From LMUY01 sp964247705 (GTDB lineage: Bacteria > Pseudomonadota > Alphaproteobacteria > Acetobacterales > Acetobacteraceae): a stretch of 64,000 nt of DNA. The position numbers were made by a program, and so were the translations under genes. A model generated the notes under the pieces. That model made no database searches. It was not told the DNA's origin and saw only the letters and a program-made list of their open reading frames with translations. Below are positions 25,234 through 33,756 of the stretch, in pieces (position 1 is the stretch's first letter; every line of letters starts with the position of its first letter). Location: NCBI GenBank assembly GCA_964247705.1, contig CAXTVQ010000015.1:1-64000 (forward strand), read 5' to 3'.

Positions 25234-25458
25234 TCACCGCTCGGCAAACCCGACACGGCCGGCCGGCAGCACCTGGTCCGGTTCGCAGCCGGGGGATGTG
25301 CGCGAGTCGCAGTGCACGGTGGAGAACGGCCACACCGTGCCGAGCGTCTCGTTCAGCGTCGCCGTAACCGGGCGGACGATCATCGACAGGCCCATCGCAA
25401 TCAGCACGCTGATGGCGATGTTGGCCAACCCGCCGATGCGGCTGGAGATCACCCGCAT
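25234..25458 (-). CDS. Small hypothetical single-pass protein
   Basis: 74 residues from the ATG at 25458 (MRVISSRIGGLAN). One N-terminal hydrophobic helix (IAISVLIAMGLSMIV) is followed by a polar tail with two cysteines (VHCDSRTSPGCEPDQVLP). It may be anchored in the inner membrane with a periplasmic tail. Gaps of 4 bp upstream and 2 bp downstream tie it to its neighbours. Function unknown. Confidence 0.45.
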   Translation of the reverse strand: MRVISSRIGGLANIAISVLIAMGLSMIVRPVTATLNETLGTVWPFSTVHCDSRTSPGCEPDQVLPAGRVGFAER

Positions 25459-25462
25459 GGGA

Positions 25463-25930
25463 CTACGCACATTTCAGATGCCCGTAGAGCGGCAGGTCCG
25501 CCGCTATGACGGGGCATCCGCCGACCGTGGCCGCACGCCCGAGGCTGAACCCGCTTTCCACGAGCCGGTGCCGCAACTGGGGCAGCAGGCCCGCCGGGGC
25601 ATCGTGCGCCACCTGAACCACGATGCCGTTCAATGGCTGAAGTGAACGCCGTGCCTGCGCCGCCACGGCGCTCACCAGCCCCGGTTCCGCCAAACCGAGA
25701 ACCAGCATCGCATCGGACGCCGGCACCCGCAGCACGCACCCTGCGCGTAGCCCCGTGACGCTCGCGGCCCCGCGGCGATACAGAGCCATCATGGCGTCCA
25801 GACTGCCCGGCCCGATTACCAGGACATGCAGCCCGTCCACTGGCCCGAGCAGGTCCAACAGGTCGGAGAGCGTGTCCGCCGGTTTTGGGCGGGATATCGA
25901 GACAACTGAACTCGTGTTGCCGAAGGGCAT
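25463..25930 (-). CDS. Hypothetical protein with methyltransferase-like Rossmann features
   Basis: 155 residues. The pattern VLVIGPGSLDAMMALYRRGAASV looks like strand 1, the glycine loop and helix of a class I SAM-methyltransferase. LVQ-like strand NGIVVQVAHDAP and GFSLGRAATVGGCPVIAADL would be the later strands. It is shorter than usual for catalytic enzymes and the acidic SAM ribose ligand is not clear, so it may be a degenerate relative. First gene of a likely three-gene operon with two small membrane proteins. Confidence 0.5.
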   Translation of the reverse strand: MPFGNTSSVVSISRPKPADTLSDLLDLLGPVDGLHVLVIGPGSLDAMMALYRRGAASVTGLRAGCVLRVPASDAMLVLGLAEPGLVSAVAAQARRSLQPLNGIVVQVAHDAPAGLLPQLRHRLVESGFSLGRAATVGGCPVIAADLPLYGHLKCA

Positions 25931-26092
25931 GGGATGATCCGTGATTGCAGGTCTGCGCGACCGCCCTCCGCCGCAAGCACTTGCTGGCGTGGCGGAACGG
26001 GGTGACTCTGCGGCTGGGACGCATAAAGGGACAATGCGAGCGGCACGCGGGGCGCCCCCTCAGTGAGCGCCACAGGCAAGGGAGAGCGGCCA

Positions 26093-26869
26093 GTGCAGGC
26101 AGGTGGATACGCGATCGACATCCTGGTCACCGGCTATCCGGGCAAGTCCGTCTGCCATGGCGGCCTCGGCTGGAGCAGCATCGTGCTGTTGCGCGGGCAT
26201 GGCCGGGTCGCGCTGATCGACGTGGGCTCGTTCAACATCCGCGGCCCGTTGATCGGCCATCTCGCGCGGCACGGCCTCAAGCCGGCGGACGTGACCGACG
26301 TGATCCTGACGCATTCGCACTTCGATCACTCGGTGAACTGGACGCTGTTCAGCCACGCTCGGATCGTGATCGGCGGCGCCGAACTGGCGTGGTCGGTGAA
26401 GGAGCCGTGGGGCGAGACGCCCGTTCCCGAGCTGTATGTACGCGAGCTGGCGGCCTGGCCCACCGCGGTCACGGTTGCGGAGGGGGACGCGGTGTTGCCC
26501 GGGATCGTGGCCCATCTGGCGCCGGGTCACACGCCGGGATGCCTGGTGTTCGTGTTGCACGGCGAGGACGCGGACGTGATCTTTACCGGGGACGCGGCCA
26601 AGAACCGCACCGAACTCGTCTCCCGCACCACGGACATGACCTATGACCCGGCGGTCAGCGCGCGCTCGATCGAGCTGATCTGGCAGCTATGGCGCCGACG
26701 TCCGGGGACGGTGGTGATTCCGGGCCATGACCTGCCGATGCTGCAGGAAGCCGGCGCGGTGCGCTATATCGGCGAGCGGGAGGCTGCGATCTCGGCCTGG
26801 TTCGGCGACGGGCTGGAGCAGACGACGCTGATCCAGCTCACCGGGCCGGTCACCAAGGGAACGGATTGA
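26093..26869 (+). CDS. MBL-fold metallo-hydrolase
   Basis: About 258 residues of the metallo-beta-lactamase superfamily. The metal ligands are visible in THSHFDHSVNW, LAPGHTPG, FTGDAAKNR and VIPGHDLPM. The GTG at 26093 is favoured by a gggagag ribosome-binding site 6 bases upstream. A GTG at 26063 would add ten residues. The single-domain form and loop spacing resemble quorum-quenching lactonases and related hydrolases, but the substrate cannot be read from the sequence. Its 3' end overlaps the convergent NnrU gene by about 20 bp. Confidence 0.85.
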   Translation: MQAGGYAIDILVTGYPGKSVCHGGLGWSSIVLLRGHGRVALIDVGSFNIRGPLIGHLARHGLKPADVTDVILTHSHFDHSVNWTLFSHARIVIGGAELAWSVKEPWGETPVPELYVRELAAWPTAVTVAEGDAVLPGIVAHLAPGHTPGCLVFVLHGEDADVIFTGDAAKNRTELVSRTTDMTYDPAVSARSIELIWQLWRRRPGTVVIPGHDLPMLQEAGAVRYIGEREAAISAWFGDGLEQTTLIQLTGPVTKGTD

Positions 26870-27530
26870 CGCCGAACAGGTGGCTATGTCCGCCCAGGAT
26901 GAGCGCATAGGCCGCGACCCCGGCGACCGGCCGCCATGCGCCGAGTTCGGGCAGCGCAAGCGTGTTGCGCCCGGCAAGGATCGCGGCAAACGGCATGATC
27001 GAGGTGCGGGAGGCGAACGCGTCCCACGCCGCCGGCCCCAGCGCGCGGCGCCGCTTGGCGTCGATCGAAGGTGGGCCGGCGATCGACACCACCGCCAACG
27101 CGCCGAAGAACAGCAGCGACGCGACGTCGCCGTTGCCCACCAGATGCACCACCGACCAGATCGCCACGCCCATGAGGAATGGGTGGCGCGTGATACGCAG
27201 GATGCCGCCGGGCGCACGGTCCACCAGCGCCTCCTGTCCGACCGATGTCGGGTTGGGGGTGGTCAGGCCCACCACCACCAGCAGGAACGCCGGCAGCATC
27301 AGCACGAGTTGGATCGGCTTCCACCATTGCAGCATGCCCCAGGTCGGCACGTAGGGCGCCAGGTTGTATGCCGTGACCAGCCACGCGATCGCGCCGACCG
27401 AGGCGGCGGAGAACAGGATCATGTAGGCGCGCAGGCCCATCCGGGCCACCAGGGTGTCCCGAAGCTGCGTTCCTGAGACGCCGATGTGGATGGCGGCGAA
27501 CACGGCGCCGGCGAGGAGGAGCGAGATCAT
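26850..27530 (-). CDS. NnrU family membrane protein
   Basis: A 226-residue multi-pass protein of the NnrU family, related to the isoprenylcysteine methyltransferase fold. The conserved ITRHPFLMGVAIWSVVHLVGNGD is present. NnrU was first linked to nitric oxide/denitrification loci, but many members are encoded elsewhere, and no denitrification gene is in this window. Role therefore open. Confidence 0.85.
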   Translation of the reverse strand: MISLLLAGAVFAAIHIGVSGTQLRDTLVARMGLRAYMILFSAASVGAIAWLVTAYNLAPYVPTWGMLQWWKPIQLVLMLPAFLLVVVGLTTPNPTSVGQEALVDRAPGGILRITRHPFLMGVAIWSVVHLVGNGDVASLLFFGALAVVSIAGPPSIDAKRRRALGPAAWDAFASRTSIMPFAAILAGRNTLALPELGAWRPVAGVAAYALILGGHSHLFGVNPFPW

Positions 27531-27678
27531 GCCGCATGTAGCATGGCGGCGTGGCGGTCCGGCAAGGATGCGTTTGGGTGTTCCCCGGCCGCGCCGGGCC
27601 GCTCCGCCCGCAAACCCATCTGCAAGCAGCGTGGGATCGCTGGGGCCGGAAATGCGGCCTAGGCGGCGCGGATCACGC

Positions 27679-28401
27679 TCAGCCCCGTGGCGGCGCGATC
27701 GTGTCGTGCGCCATGAAGGCGGTCGGCTGCCCGCCGGGCTTCATCAACCAGACGCTGTACAGCCCGCCTTCGTCGAGCTTGCCCAGGTCGAGCGGCTTGG
27801 TCTTGTCCGTTCCGCAGGCGGCCACGACCGTGGCGGTGGAGGGGTTGACGGAGCGCGTCATCATGCCGTCCGGCGCCACGTTGGAGAACACCGGATGGCC
27901 GCCCTCGGACAGCGACCCGGCCGGGCAATCGCCGGTGGCGTTGTAGAATGCGAGCCGCGCCTTGAGCTGGTTGTACTCCGGATGGTCGGTCACGATCGTG
28001 GCCGCCACGCCGCCCGCCTTCTCCTCCAGCACGACGGTGATGAAGGTGCCGGATTTTGGCTGGATCGTCGCCGTCGCCGTCTTGCCGCCTTGGTCCACCT
28101 GCAGCGTCACCGTCTTGCCGCCGGCGTTGCCGGCGACGAAATACGGCGAGATACGGGTCGCGTCCGCGTTGCCGAGCGAGACCGGTCCGGCGAAGTCGGT
28201 GCCCACGCTTGCTGCCGCCGGCAGCGCGCTTGCCAGCCGGATGTAGACGGTGCCCTCGGGCAGCCGCTGCGAATACAGCATCGGTTGCGCATGGGACACG
28301 CCAACGGCCGTGGTGGCGAGCATCAGGCCAAGCAGGCAATAACGCGAGATCGAGGCGGCATAGGCTGCTGACATCGAACGTTGCTTCGAGGCTTTCGACA
28401 C
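27679..28401 (-). CDS. AlgF-like periplasmic alginate/polysaccharide O-acetylation protein
   Basis: A 240-residue exported protein (signal helix YCLLGLMLATTAVGVSHA). The start of the mature part, LYSQRLPEGTVYIRLASAL, and the following ISPYFVAGNAGGKTVTLQV resemble AlgF, a periplasmic partner of AlgI/AlgJ/AlgX-type O-acetylation of polysaccharides. Two cysteines (ATGDCPAG, VVAACGTD) could form a disulfide. Its expected MBOAT partner is not visible. The contig ends about 160 bp upstream at gap 2, so partners may lie in the missing or displaced sequence. An overlapping frame (27659-28438) is a shadow. Confidence 0.6.
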   Translation of the reverse strand: MSKASKQRSMSAAYAASISRYCLLGLMLATTAVGVSHAQPMLYSQRLPEGTVYIRLASALPAAASVGTDFAGPVSLGNADATRISPYFVAGNAGGKTVTLQVDQGGKTATATIQPKSGTFITVVLEEKAGGVAATIVTDHPEYNQLKARLAFYNATGDCPAGSLSEGGHPVFSNVAPDGMMTRSVNPSTATVVAACGTDKTKPLDLGKLDEGGLYSVWLMKPGGQPTAFMAHDTIAPPRG

Positions 28402-28563
28402 CGGCTCTTACTCCTTGTGGGTTGCTCACACCTACCAAACCGCCAGCAACGTTACAACGGCTACAATGTAATCGTCCGTCGTTAAACTCTCGTCAGGTAG
28501 CCGCAATTCAGGCTTGAGCGCAGAGTGGCGCAGCAAGTACTGACCAGAAGCAGGGCAGCCGCA

Positions 28564-28663
28564 NNNNNNNNNNNNNNNNNNNNNNNNNNNNNNNNNNNNN
28601 NNNNNNNNNNNNNNNNNNNNNNNNNNNNNNNNNNNNNNNNNNNNNNNNNNNNNNNNNNNNNNN
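28564..28663. other. Assembly gap of 100 N
   Basis: Exactly 100 N of placeholder sequence. On its right the enolase-superfamily gene lacks its start, and on its left lies the upstream region of the AlgF-like gene. Nothing spans it, so the adjacency of the two sides is not independently supported. Confidence 0.95.
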
Positions 28664-29833
28664 CTGAGCGAGTTCCCGAACCTGCTCTGGCTCCATGTCC
28701 ACACCGACCAGGGGCTGGTTGGCCTGGGCGAGACTTTCTTCGGCGCCCGCGCGGTCGAGGCGCATATCCATGAGACCGTGGCCCCTTTGCTGCTCGGCAA
28801 GCCGGCGGGCCAGATCGACCGCCACGCCCGCACGCTGCAGACCGGCTACCTTGGTTTCGCGGGCTCGGGCGTGGAGATGCGCGCGGCGTCCGCCGTGGAT
28901 ATCGCGCTCTGGGACCTGCAGGGGCAGGCGACCGGGCAGCCGGTGTGGCAATGCCTGGGCGGGCTGAGCCATGACCGGGTGCGCATCTACAATACCTGCG
29001 CCGGCTACCGCTACATCCGCGCCGAGGGCGGGCAGAAGGCGGCGAACTGGGGCACCGGGGTCGCGACTGGCCCGTACGAGGACCTGGACGCCTTCCTCCA
29101 CCGCCCCGACGAGTTGGCCCATTCGCTGCTGGAGCAGGGCATCACGGCGATGAAGATCTGGCCGTTCGACATGGCGGCCGAACTGACGGAGGGCCGTAGC
29201 GTCTCGGCCGCCGAGCTGGACCGCGCGCTCATGCCGTTTCGCAAGATCCGCGAAGCCGTTGGCGGCAAGATGGACATCATGGCCGAGCTTCACTCACTCT
29301 GGACTCCGCTGGCGGCCGAGCGGGTGCTGCACGCCTTGGCGCCGTATGACCCGTTCTGGGTCGAGGACCCGATCAAGATGGTCAACGCCGACCTGCTGGC
29401 CAGCCTGCGCGCCCGCACCTCCGTGCCGATCTGCGCCAGCGAGACGCTTGCCACCCGGCGGGCATTCCGCGAGTTCCTGCAGGCGGACGCGGTGGACGTG
29501 GTGATGCTGGACCTGTCCTGGTGCGGCGGGCTGGGCGAGGCGAAGAAGATCGCGACCTTGGCCGAGGCGTGGGCACGGCCGGTGGCGCCGCACGATTGCA
29601 CGGGCCCCGTGGTGCTGGCGGCTTCGGTGCACCTGTCGCTCAACTGCCCGAACACGCTGGTGCAGGAAACGGTGCGCGCGTTCACCTCCGGCTGGTATGG
29701 GGACGTCGTGACTGGCCTGCCCGATATCCGCGACGGCTTCGTATATCCTTCGTATGCGCCGGGACTGGGATTGGCGCTGCAGCCGGAGCGGTTGGCGGCT
29801 CCGGACTGCGAACGCCGGGTCTCGACGCTCTGA
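28664..29833 (+). CDS. Mandelate racemase / muconate lactonizing enzyme family protein, 5' truncated
   Basis: The visible 389 residues begin at the gap edge in frame (LSEFPNLLWLHVHTDQGLVG), so only about 30-40 N-terminal residues are missing. The enolase-superfamily barrel shows metal-binding Asp/Glu ends in MDIMAELHSLW, FWVEDPI and PICASETLAT, and a late AWARPVAPHDCTGPV with the His of a His-Asp type general base. Such enzymes dehydrate or epimerise sugar acids. The exact substrate is unresolved. It is convergent with the DUF3429 gene. Confidence 0.85.
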   Translation: MSEFPNLLWLHVHTDQGLVGLGETFFGARAVEAHIHETVAPLLLGKPAGQIDRHARTLQTGYLGFAGSGVEMRAASAVDIALWDLQGQATGQPVWQCLGGLSHDRVRIYNTCAGYRYIRAEGGQKAANWGTGVATGPYEDLDAFLHRPDELAHSLLEQGITAMKIWPFDMAAELTEGRSVSAAELDRALMPFRKIREAVGGKMDIMAELHSLWTPLAAERVLHALAPYDPFWVEDPIKMVNADLLASLRARTSVPICASETLATRRAFREFLQADAVDVVMLDLSWCGGLGEAKKIATLAEAWARPVAPHDCTGPVVLAASVHLSLNCPNTLVQETVRAFTSGWYGDVVTGLPDIRDGFVYPSYAPGLGLALQPERLAAPDCERRVSTL

Positions 29834-29834
29834 G

Positions 29835-30332
29835 TTACATGGCGTGGCTGGCCAGCACCCGCCACAGCAGCACGGCCAGGCTCGCGACCGGGATCAGCAA
29901 CTGGACCGGCCGCAGCCGGGCAAAATAGCGGGGCGCCTCGCCGTGGATCGCGGCCAGCGGGTCCAGCACGGCCATGCTGGCGAACCCGGCCAGTTGCAGG
30001 ACGATCGACGGCCCCGGCCAGGGTGACATCAGCGACGCGACCCCGATCACGAACAGCCACATCATGTCGCCCAGTTGCGACAGCCTCGGGCCGCCGGGCT
30101 GGCGGAAGCTGAGTCCGCGGTGCACGCCGGAGAAGAAGCACAACAACGCGCCCGCCCAGGCAACCGCGAAATGCACGACCAACACGAGTGCGGAGCCATG
30201 GAGCACAAGCGCCGCGCAGGCTTCGGCCGCCAGTGGGATCATCGCTGCGTAGGCGAGCAGGAAGCTCTCGAGCGGCGGACGGGTCTTTGGCGATTCCATG
30301 CCGTTGGCAAGGCGGATATTGCGCGGTGTCAT
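29835..30332 (-). CDS. DUF3429 family membrane protein
   Basis: 165 residues with about five transmembrane helices. The FFSGVHRGLSFRQPG and PWPGPSIVLQLAGFASM segments fit DUF3429. A start at the internal ATG 30299 (MESPKTRPP) is equally plausible. It follows bluB by about 31 bp on the same strand. No function is known. Confidence 0.7.
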   Translation of the reverse strand: MTPRNIRLANGMESPKTRPPLESFLLAYAAMIPLAAEACAALVLHGSALVLVVHFAVAWAGALLCFFSGVHRGLSFRQPGGPRLSQLGDMMWLFVIGVASLMSPWPGPSIVLQLAGFASMAVLDPLAAIHGEAPRYFARLRPVQLLIPVASLAVLLWRVLASHAM

Positions 30333-30363
30333 TGGGCGCTAACGGCGCAGTGGCGATCGCGGT

Positions 30364-30957
30364 TCAGCGGCGCAGCACCACGGGATCCGGCCGGCGCCAC
30401 TCCCAGCCGAGACGCTCAAGCTCGGGTGTCGCATGGTCCGCGCTCGGGTAGCCGAGGCAGAGATAGCCGACCAACTGCCACGGCGACGGGACATCCAGCG
30501 CCGACCGGATTGCGTCCGGGTCCAGGATCGACACCCAGCCCAGTCCCAGCCCCTCGGCCCGCGCCGCCAGCCAGAGCGTGTGGATCGCGAGCACGGCGGA
30601 GTAGGCGGCGGTTTGCGGCATGGTCTGCCGTCCGAGGCCGCCGCCTTGCTCTGGGTCCGGTTCGGCGAACACGGCGAGATGGCAGGGCGCGTCGTCCAGC
30701 CCGGCGAGCTTGAGCGCGGCATAGTCAGCGGCCCGGGCAGTCTGCCCGGCGAGGGCGGCGGTGTTGCAGCGCGTGAAGCTGGCCCGCACCGACTCGCGCC
30801 GGGCAGGGTCGTCGACGGTCACGAAACGCCAGGGTTGGCTCAGCCCGACCGAGGGGGCGAGGCAGGCCAGGTGCAACAACCGGTCCAGCAGCGCCGGGTC
30901 GACCGGGGTGGGTAGGAAATGCCGCACGTCCCGCCGCCACGCGAACAGTTCGCGCAA
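30364..30957 (-). CDS. bluB: 5,6-dimethylbenzimidazole synthase BluB
   Basis: BluB is a flavin-destroying nitroreductase-fold enzyme that makes the lower ligand of vitamin B12. Recognisable blocks are WRRDVRHFLPTPVDPALL, LAPSVGLSQPWRFVTV, and GLGLGWVSILDP. Start unclear: the TTG at 30957 gives 197 residues, but homology-like sequence (LTQFDDAFRCQL) continues to a CTG at 30990 that overlaps the acyl-CoA dehydrogenase stop (CTGA). No in-frame ATG or GTG fits. It is the last gene of the acyl-CoA operon by position, an unexpected place, with no other cobalamin gene present. Confidence 0.88.
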   Translation of the reverse strand: MRELFAWRRDVRHFLPTPVDPALLDRLLHLACLAPSVGLSQPWRFVTVDDPARRESVRASFTRCNTAALAGQTARAADYAALKLAGLDDAPCHLAVFAEPDPEQGGGLGRQTMPQTAAYSAVLAIHTLWLAARAEGLGLGWVSILDPDAIRSALDVPSPWQLVGYLCLGYPSADHATPELERLGWEWRRPDPVVLRR

Positions 30958-30986
30958 TTGGCAGCGGAACGCGTCGTCGAACTGCG

Positions 30987-32129
30987 TCAGCCGGGCAAGC
31001 CCAGCACGTTCTTCGCGATGATGCCGCGCTGGATCTCGCTCGTGCCGCCATAGATCGTGGTCGGGCGGGCCTGGATGAACATGCCGGATGGATGCAGCTC
31101 GCGGTTGCCGCCGATCGGGTCCAGCAGGCCGGCATGCTCGCCGCTGATCTCGAGCATGGCGTCGGTGATGCGCTGATACAGCTCGGTCTGGTGGATCTTG
31201 AGCAGCGACACGTCCGGCCCGAGCGTCTCGCCGCTGCGCAGCTTCTCGGCAAACACCTCGAACAGCGCCTTGTGGTCGGCGAGGTCGAGGCGGAGCTGGG
31301 TGTAGCGGTCGGCGAACGCCGGGTCGTCCAGCACGCCCATGCGCTCGGCCAGTTGGCGCAGGCGGCTGAGGGCATAGGCGGATTGGCGGGCGGAGCCGAG
31401 GAAGATCCGTTCGAACCCGAGCAGCGCCTTGGCCATGGTCCAGCCCTGGTTCACCTGGCCGACCAAATTGTCCTTCGGCACCCGCACGTCGTCGAAGAAC
31501 ACCTCGCAAAACTCGTCATGCATCTCGAGGTTGATGATCGGCCGCACGGTGACGCCGGGCTGGTCGAGCGGGACGAGCAGGAAGGAGATCCCTTGCTGCT
31601 TCTTTGCCGCCTTGTCGGTGCGGACCAGCAGGAAGATCCAGTTCGCGTCCGAGGCCAGGGTGGTCCAGGTTTTCTGGCCGTTCACGACCCACTCGTCGCC
31701 ATCCAGCACGGCCTCGGTGCGCAACCCGGCGAGGTCCGACCCGGCGCCGGGTTCACTGTAGCCCTGGCACCAGATGTCCTCGCCGGAGAGGATGCGGGGC
31801 AGGAAGCGGTGCTTCTGCGCCTCTGTCCCGTAGCGGATCAGCAGCGGGCCGAGCAGGATGATGCCGTGGTCGGGCGTGCGCGCGACGCCGTGGCGCTCGT
31901 ACTCCTCCATGAGAATGAGCTGCTTGGCGGCGGACAGCCCCAGTCCCCCGTGCTCGCGCGGCCAGGCGGGGGCGAGCCAGCCTTGGCGCGAGAGGGTCAT
32001 GTACCAGGGCTTGGCCTGCTCCCAGTGCAGGCGCTGGGCGGGGTTGCGAAGCTCGGGCGGGTAGTTAGCCTGGACGAAGCTGCGCACTTCGGCGCGGAAG
32101 GCCTCGTCGGTGAGTTCGTTCATGTCCAT
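30987..32129 (-). CDS. Acyl-CoA dehydrogenase
   Basis: A 380-residue FAD-dependent acyl-CoA dehydrogenase. The family signature WCQGYSEPGAGSDLAGLRT, the mid-domain NGQKTWTTLA and the C-terminal IYGGTSEIQRGIIAKNVLGLP are present. The IacD/CaiA-like style points to branched, aromatic or steroid-type acyl chains rather than simple fatty acids. It follows the DUF35 and thiolase genes on the same strand with 18 bp between, so the three probably act in one beta-oxidation-like step series. Confidence 0.92.
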   Translation of the reverse strand: MDMNELTDEAFRAEVRSFVQANYPPELRNPAQRLHWEQAKPWYMTLSRQGWLAPAWPREHGGLGLSAAKQLILMEEYERHGVARTPDHGIILLGPLLIRYGTEAQKHRFLPRILSGEDIWCQGYSEPGAGSDLAGLRTEAVLDGDEWVVNGQKTWTTLASDANWIFLLVRTDKAAKKQQGISFLLVPLDQPGVTVRPIINLEMHDEFCEVFFDDVRVPKDNLVGQVNQGWTMAKALLGFERIFLGSARQSAYALSRLRQLAERMGVLDDPAFADRYTQLRLDLADHKALFEVFAEKLRSGETLGPDVSLLKIHQTELYQRITDAMLEISGEHAGLLDPIGGNRELHPSGMFIQARPTTIYGGTSEIQRGIIAKNVLGLPG

Positions 32130-32147
32130 CGCCGGGTTACCCCTCGT

Positions 32148-32531
32148 TCACTCCGGCTTGAAACACGGGACGGGGGTGCCGTCCGCGGCCGGTTTCCAGA
32201 CAAGTGTGACGGCCTGGCCGATCGCCAACTGGTCCGGGTCGCAATCGACCAGGTTGGTCATCATCGTGGGCCCTTCCTCGAGCGTCACGTAGGCGATGGT
32301 ATAGACCGGGTTCACCCGGCGCATCGGGCTGAAGCTGTAGATCGTGCCGCGTCCGGACGCCGGCTCCATGGTCGCGGGGCCGAAATCGAAAGGGGAGACA
32401 GCGCGCGGATACCAGAAATACTGGCCGGTGCCGGTACAGCGGCCGATCAGGAACCGGCCCTCCTTGGCGGCGGCATAGAACGCCTCGCTCTCGGGCGTGA
32501 TCGGCGGGGCGGGGAGGGTGCGGTCGGTCAT
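32148..32531 (-). CDS. DUF35 / OB-fold thiolase partner protein
   Basis: 127 residues from the ATG at 32531 (MTDRTLPAPPITPE). The DUF35 layout has an N-terminal rubredoxin-like knuckle and a C-terminal OB domain (GRGTIYSFSPMRRVNP, YTIAYVTLEEGPTMM). The Zn knuckle is degenerate: only one Cys is left in GRCTGTGQYFWYPR, where four are common. Such proteins pair with thiolase-like enzymes, as known for steroid side-chain retro-aldolases and HMG-CoA-type synthases, and the thiolase gene lies 11 bp upstream. Confidence 0.85.
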   Translation of the reverse strand: MTDRTLPAPPITPESEAFYAAAKEGRFLIGRCTGTGQYFWYPRAVSPFDFGPATMEPASGRGTIYSFSPMRRVNPVYTIAYVTLEEGPTMMTNLVDCDPDQLAIGQAVTLVWKPAADGTPVPCFKPE

Positions 32532-32542
32532 GGCTATGTCCG

Positions 32543-33709
32543 TCAGACGCGTTCGAGGATCAGCGTGGCCGAGCCGTGGCGGCTGCCGAGCAAGCCGCCG
32601 GTGCCGTGGGCCAAGGCGAGCGTGCAATTCGGCACCTGCACCGCCGGGTGCGCCTCGCCGCGGAGTTGGCGCACTGCCTCGATCACCTTGGTGATGCCGC
32701 CGCGGTTGGCCGGGTGGTTGTTGCAGAGCCCGCCGCCGTCGGTGTTGAACGGCAGCTTGCCGACGCCGCTGATCAGGTTGCCGTCGGCCACAAACCGGCC
32801 GCCCTCGCCCTTGGCGCAGAAGCCGAGGTCCTCGAGTTGCATCACCACGGTAATGGTGAAGCTGTCGTAGATCGAGGCGTACTGGATGTCCGCGGGCGTG
32901 ACCCCGGCCATGCCGAATGCGGCCGGGCCGGACCAGCGGCCGCCGGAATAGGTCAGGTCCACGGCGCCCGCCATCTGGCCCTTGAACGCCTCCCCGGCGC
33001 CGAGCAGCCGCACCAAGGGGCGTTTGAGGCCGCGGGCCACGCTCTCGCTGGTCACGATCAGGGCGCCGCCGCCGTCACTGACCACGCAGCAATCCAGGCG
33101 GTGCAGCGGGTCCGAGATCATGGGGGAGGCCACGACCTCCTCCACTGTCACCACGTCCCGCAGCATGGCGTTCGGGTTGTGCTGCGCGTGGTGGCTGGCG
33201 GCGACCTTGACCCAGGCGAGCTGCTCCGAGGTGGTGCCGTACTCATACATGTGCCGGGCGGCGCACAGGGCGTAGACGTTGGGGGTGGTGGGGCCGAACG
33301 GCGCTTCCCATGCGGCATCCGGCACGGCGGCGTTGACCGGGCGGGCGTTGGTGCCGGAGTGACCCTCGCTGCGCGGCCGGCCGGCGAGCGTGATCAGCGC
33401 CACTTGGCACCGCCCGGCGGCGATCGCCTCCGCCGCGTGGGCGACGTGCGCGATGTAGGAGCAGCCGCCGAGGTCGGTGCTGTCCAGGTGGCGCACGCGC
33501 AGGTTCAGGTAATCGGCCATGTTGACCGGGCCCATGCCGGGTGCGTCTCCGGCGCAGAAATAGCCGTCGATGTCGTCCTTCGTGAGCCCGGCGTCGGCCA
33601 GCGCGCCGGCGGCGCATTCGGCGTGGAGCTGGGCGACCGTCTTGTCCGGCGCCTTGCGGGTGGGATGCTCGAATGCGCCTACGATGTAGGCCTGGCCCTT
33701 GATCGACAT
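32543..33709 (-). CDS. Thiolase family protein (SCP2/lipid-transfer type)
   Basis: A 388-residue thiolase-fold enzyme. Markers are the N-terminal STDLGGCSYIAHVAHAAEAI with a candidate nucleophile Cys, QYASIYDSFTITVVMQLEDL, NTDGGGLCNNHPANRG with the catalytic His, and the terminal HGTGGLLGSRHG. The sequence style is that of SCP2-thiolases and the related Ltp2 aldolases that need a DUF35 partner, which is encoded next door. Condensing/cleaving substrate is unknown. It is divergent from accA. Confidence 0.88.
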   Translation of the reverse strand: MSIKGQAYIVGAFEHPTRKAPDKTVAQLHAECAAGALADAGLTKDDIDGYFCAGDAPGMGPVNMADYLNLRVRHLDSTDLGGCSYIAHVAHAAEAIAAGRCQVALITLAGRPRSEGHSGTNARPVNAAVPDAAWEAPFGPTTPNVYALCAARHMYEYGTTSEQLAWVKVAASHHAQHNPNAMLRDVVTVEEVVASPMISDPLHRLDCCVVSDGGGALIVTSESVARGLKRPLVRLLGAGEAFKGQMAGAVDLTYSGGRWSGPAAFGMAGVTPADIQYASIYDSFTITVVMQLEDLGFCAKGEGGRFVADGNLISGVGKLPFNTDGGGLCNNHPANRGGITKVIEAVRQLRGEAHPAVQVPNCTLALAHGTGGLLGSRHGSATLILERV

Positions 33710-33756
33710 TGCGTGAGGCTAGCCGCGACCTGCCGATCTGGCTACAGCCTGCGGCC

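Noticed and set aside
27659..28438. Alternative 259-codon frame over the AlgF-like gene
   Set aside because: It has no signal peptide or domain, and a high Arg/Gly content typical of a shifted frame. The 27679-28401 frame has a signal peptide and AlgF-like sequence.
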